Shown: positions 5,016-7,627 of the stretch, in pieces | Position numbering within the stretch: the stretch's first letter is position 1 | Layout: every line of letters starts with the position of its first letter | DNA from: DATIJC01 sp035479015 | GTDB lineage: Bacteria; Patescibacteriota; Microgenomatia; UBA1400; UBA12028 | Direction of reading: 5' to 3' | Length of the DNA stretch: 7,627 bases | Assembly: GCA_035479015.1 (NCBI GenBank) | Contig: DATIJC010000010.1 | Coordinates: 1 to 7,627 of the forward strand | Notes under the pieces: model-generated | Database searches by the model: none | The model's input: the letters and a program-made list of their open reading frames with translations, nothing else | Told to the model about the DNA's origin: nothing | Program-made: the position numbers and the translations under genes

Positions 5016-6108
5016 AAATCCACATCTATACATAGTTATCTTGGCAGGTGGCGGTGGGACCAGACTCTGGCCCAAAAGCAGAGAGAAGACGCCAAAGCAA
5101 TTTTTAAAGTTGTATACACAAAAGACCCTCATGCAGGACACTTATGAGCGGGCTCTCATGTTTGCCGATCCGGACCATGTCCTGGTAATCTCCAACAAGG
5201 AATATGTTGCAGACGTCAGGTTACAACTTCCCGATGTTCCACCAGAGAATATAGTTGGTGAGCCTCAAAAGCGCGAAACCGCAGCCGCTATGTTTTTAGG
5301 TGCACTCCTTGCATATAAGAATGATCCAGAGGCTGTAATTGTGAACTTGGCATCAGATCATGTGGTGACGGATGAGAAAGAGTTCACCCATGTGATTGCA
5401 GCTGCTGTAGCTGCTGCCACGTCCGGTGAGCATCTCGTGACAGTTGGCATATTACCGCAGTTCCCCCACTCAGGTTTAGGGTACATCAAAATTGATGATG
5501 AGATAAAAAGAATTGACCGCCTACCGGTTTTCCGTGTGACGAATTTCACTGAGAAACCGAATGTCGCGACTGCCAAAGCATTTATTGCGACGGGCAAGTA
5601 TTTCTGGAACGCGAACAATTATGTGTGGAGAGCGGAAAGTCTCATCGCTGCATTTAAAAAATATCGACAGGATATGTACGATGTAATGTATGGTTTGTTG
5701 GAGACAATTAACACGGGTAGGTTTGTGCAATCACTGGAAGCAGCATATGAAAAAGTGGAAAAGATTTCCATTGACTATGCGATTTCTGAGAAAGCAGAAA
5801 ATCTGGTGTTAATACCGGGAGACTTTGGTTGGAACGATATTGGTGACTGGAAAGTCGTCTATGACCTGCAAGCAAAAAATGAGACAGGCAACGTCGTGAT
5901 GTGTGAAACAGAAGGCGGCAAAGTGGTCTGTCATGATTCATTCAACAATTTAGTACATACTCACGATCGATTGATCGCATTGGTAGGCATGGAAGACACT
6001 GTAGTCGTCGATACAGGTGAAATATTACTTGTTATGCCAAAGAGCAGGTCACAGGATGTCAAGAAGATTGTAGAACAGCTTAAAGAGGAAAAGTCAGAAT
6101 TTATATGA
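5008..6108 (+). CDS. manC: Mannose-1-phosphate guanylyltransferase (monofunctional)
   Basis: It makes GDP-mannose from mannose-1-phosphate and GTP, releasing pyrophosphate, in the cytosol. The nucleotidyltransferase signature ILAGGGGTRLWPKSREKTPK (11-30) followed by QF is complete. Further family motifs are VGEPQKRETAAAM (83-95), NLASDHVV (113-120), PHSGLGYIKI (153-162), FTEKP (180-184) with the conserved Lys183, FWNANNYVWRA (199-209), ISIDYAISEKA (253-263) and GDFGWNDIGDW (271-281). At 366 residues it has the pyrophosphorylase part and a short left-handed-helix-like tail, but lacks the cupin phosphomannose isomerase domain of the roughly 470-residue bifunctional enzymes. Mannose-1-phosphate must therefore come from a phosphomannomutase and an isomerase encoded elsewhere. 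It overlaps the WbaZ-like gene by eight bases and the sugar transferase gene by ATGA, which fits direct supply of donor to the neighbouring transferases. Confidence 0.95.
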   Translation: MPKNPHLYIVILAGGGGTRLWPKSREKTPKQFLKLYTQKTLMQDTYERALMFADPDHVLVISNKEYVADVRLQLPDVPPENIVGEPQKRETAAAMFLGALLAYKNDPEAVIVNLASDHVVTDEKEFTHVIAAAVAAATSGEHLVTVGILPQFPHSGLGYIKIDDEIKRIDRLPVFRVTNFTEKPNVATAKAFIATGKYFWNANNYVWRAESLIAAFKKYRQDMYDVMYGLLETINTGRFVQSLEAAYEKVEKISIDYAISEKAENLVLIPGDFGWNDIGDWKVVYDLQAKNETGNVVMCETEGGKVVCHDSFNNLVHTHDRLIALVGMEDTVVVDTGEILLVMPKSRSQDVKKIVEQLKEEKSEFI

Positions 6109-6728
6109 TTTCCTACGCAGAACAGAAGCGGATTCTCGATATTATTTCAGCCCTGCTGCTCTTTATAATCTTTTTACCGATATGGGTGGTTGTCCCCATT
6201 CTAATCTTGCTGGATTCACCTGGGCCAATTTTTTTCCAGCATCGCCGGGTCGGGAAAAATGGAAAACCAATTTATTTATATAAATTCCGCTCAATGGTAG
6301 CGGACGCAGATGAAATGCTGCACCAGAAGGATAATGAATTGCTCAAAGAATTTAAAAAAGGCGACTGGAAACTGCGAAATGACCCGCGTATTACGAGGAT
6401 AGGAAAAGTACTGCGAGCCTTAACCATTGATGAGTTCCCGCAACTCCTAAATGTTTTGAAAGGCGAGATGAGCATTGTAGGTCCGCGTGCCTACGTAGAA
6501 CAGGAGCTGCAGGAGCAGCAGGAGAAGTACCCGGAGACAAAACCCATTATCAAAGACATTCTTTCTATCAAACCGGGTATTACTGGTCCCTGGCAAACTT
6601 CGGGCAGAAACGATGTGCCGTTTAATGTCAGAGCTCGGATGGACTCCGAGTACGCTAGACAGCGAAATATCTGGCATGATATCGTTATACTGCTCAAGAC
6701 TCCCAAAGCGATGTTATCGAAATGGTAA
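6105..6728 (+). CDS. Polyprenyl-phosphate sugar-1-phosphate transferase, minimal PglC-type
   Basis: This enzyme starts a glycan by moving a sugar-1-phosphate from a nucleotide sugar to undecaprenyl-type phosphate at the inner membrane face. Its 207 residues are the catalytic domain only (bacterial sugar transferase family, Pfam PF02397), without the extra membrane helices and sensor domain of WbaP-like enzymes. An N-terminal KRILDII is followed by one hydrophobic segment (about 13-36), which in PglC forms a re-entrant helix. Next come SPGPIFFQHRRVGKNG (38-53) and YLYKFRSM (57-64). The Asp109-Glu110 pair in LTIDEFPQLLNVLKGEMS (106-123) matches the catalytic dyad, and VGPRAY (125-130) and KPGITGPWQTSGRND (156-170) complete the fold. 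The sugar donor is not predictable. A Gln/Glu-rich stretch (131-140) looks like an exposed linker. The start lies in an ATGA overlap. Confidence 0.93.
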   Translation: MISYAEQKRILDIISALLLFIIFLPIWVVVPILILLDSPGPIFFQHRRVGKNGKPIYLYKFRSMVADADEMLHQKDNELLKEFKKGDWKLRNDPRITRIGKVLRALTIDEFPQLLNVLKGEMSIVGPRAYVEQELQEQQEKYPETKPIIKDILSIKPGITGPWQTSGRNDVPFNVRARMDSEYARQRNIWHDIVILLKTPKAMLSKW

Positions 6729-6731
6729 ATT

Positions 6732-7627
6732 ATGGTGCAACCCACACTCTCAAAAGATTTTGTAGCAGCTTTTGCAAAGTCAGAACAAAAATTTTCCTCT
6801 CCGCGCCGAAAGAAAGTATTTGTGGGAGTTGGCATTGTCTTTGCCGTGCTTTTATTTATTGGCCTCATAGGAGCATTTCTTGTGACACGTGTGTTGGCAA
6901 TGAAGGGTGATGCTCTCGCTGTACGTACGGCTGCCAGTGAAGCATATGATGCGATCAAGAGTCAGAATCTTCCCGAGGCAGCGAACAAACTGACAGTACT
7001 TTCTGACAGAACACATGTCTTGTACCAGAAAACACAAGCTTTTTCGTGGATGCGCGTAATCCCAATCGTGGGTAATTATTACGGTGATTTACAACACGGT
7101 TTCACAGCCGGCTTTGCAGGAATAGAGGCAGCACAGCGTGCAGTGGCAGAGATAGAGCCGTACGCTGATGTATTAGGGTTCAAGGGACAGGGAACGTTTA
7201 ATGGTGGATCTGCCCAGGATCGGATCGCTAAAATTTTGGAAACTCTTTCCAAAATTACTCCAGCTCTAGATGATATATCAGGAAAACTCTCCATCGTAGA
7301 TAAAGAATTGTCTGCAATTAATGAGCGCCGGTATCCCGAAAAAATTGGTACTACCGTTATTCGCTCGCGTATAACTCAAGCGAAAGAGCTGGTACATGGG
7401 GCTAGCACTGCTTTGGTACAAAACCGTAGCGCGGTCGAGCTACTTCCTGATGTCGCGGGGGCAACGACCCGCAAGAAGTATTTGATCATTTTCCAAAATT
7501 CTGGAGAACTGCGTCCCACAGGTGGTTTCATGACCGCGTATGCCACGATAAATATCGATAAAGGAAAAGTAGAACCGGAAAATAGTGGTGATATTTATGA
7601 TATCGATGCAAAATTCACTAATAAACC
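6732..7627 (+). CDS. DUF4012 membrane-anchored protein (3' partial)
   Basis: The frame is open from ATG 6732 to the window end (298 codons) without a stop, so the C-terminus is missing. The N-terminus is cytosolic and basic (SPRRKK, 23-28), followed by one membrane segment (about 29-52). By the positive-inside rule the rest lies outside the membrane. Residues 60-240 are Ala-rich and probably helical. The block KYLIIFQNSGELRPTGGFMT (249-268) is the hallmark of DUF4012 (YLxxFQNxxELRPTGGF), recognised from memory. The family has no established biochemical role that I know of, and often sits beside exopolysaccharide genes in Actinobacteria and Patescibacteria. The gene begins three bases after the sugar transferase stop, so the two are probably co-transcribed, pointing to a role in export or anchoring of the glycan. 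A GTG at 6735 is an alternative start one codon later; no clear Shine-Dalgarno site separates them. Confidence 0.88.
   Translation, partial: MVQPTLSKDFVAAFAKSEQKFSSPRRKKVFVGVGIVFAVLLFIGLIGAFLVTRVLAMKGDALAVRTAASEAYDAIKSQNLPEAANKLTVLSDRTHVLYQKTQAFSWMRVIPIVGNYYGDLQHGFTAGFAGIEAAQRAVAEIEPYADVLGFKGQGTFNGGSAQDRIAKILETLSKITPALDDISGKLSIVDKELSAINERRYPEKIGTTVIRSRITQAKELVHGASTALVQNRSAVELLPDVAGATTRKKYLIIFQNSGELRPTGGFMTAYATINIDKGKVEPENSGDIYDIDAKFTNK

Noticed and set aside
344..6108. Alternative genetic code with UGA as Gly or Trp, known in some Patescibacteria
   Set aside because: TGA ends five genes, four of them in ATGA overlaps that immediately start the next gene, and no internal in-frame TGA is needed to restore any protein.

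Overview
The window is a stretch of a bacterial surface-glycan assembly locus, all on the + strand. Short genes, mostly 4-nt ATGA overlaps, moderately AT-rich codons, the DUF4012 membrane protein and the mix of GT39-like, GT4, GT2 and sugar-transferase genes all recall Candidate Phyla Radiation (Patescibacteria, Microgenomates/Parcubacteria-type) genomes. That placement is inference from gene content, because no phylogenetic marker is present. TGA ends five of the genes (stops at 347, 1534, 2376, 3843 and 6108), so UGA is not recoded here.

Layout. Bases 1-347 are the 3' end of a membrane protein that looks like a GT39/PMT-type glycosyltransferase. It overlaps by ATGA a GT4 glycosyltransferase (344-1534), which overlaps a GT2 enzyme (1531-2376), which overlaps a second GT4 enzyme (2373-3479). 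The chain is then broken by a self-contained insert (about 3495-3871): a 98-residue GIY-YIG endonuclease gene tightly bracketed by two inverted copies of a REP-like palindrome, with a decayed third copy just downstream. The glycan operon resumes with a WbaZ-like GT4 enzyme (3903-5015), a mannose-1-phosphate guanylyltransferase (5008-6108), a minimal polyprenyl-phosphate sugar-1-phosphate transferase (6105-6728), and a DUF4012 membrane protein (6732 onward) that runs off the window end.

How the genes fit together. The guanylyltransferase makes GDP-mannose. The small sugar transferase would load the first sugar-1-phosphate onto a polyprenyl-phosphate lipid at the inner face of the membrane. The cytosolic GT4 and GT2 enzymes would extend it, with the WbaZ-like enzyme the best candidate mannosyltransferase. 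The GT39-like protein could act on the outer face. DUF4012 has a single N-terminal membrane segment and a large probable extracytoplasmic part of unknown function. No flippase, polymerase, ligase or phosphomannomutase gene is visible, so those steps must be encoded elsewhere.

The least ordinary element is the palindrome-flanked GIY-YIG cassette. It resembles in layout the REP/RAYT 'REPtron' arrangement, but with an unrelated nuclease. There are no rRNA or tRNA genes, CRISPR arrays or insertion sequences, no convincing promoter or intrinsic terminator, and no gene-free stretch over 300 bases.
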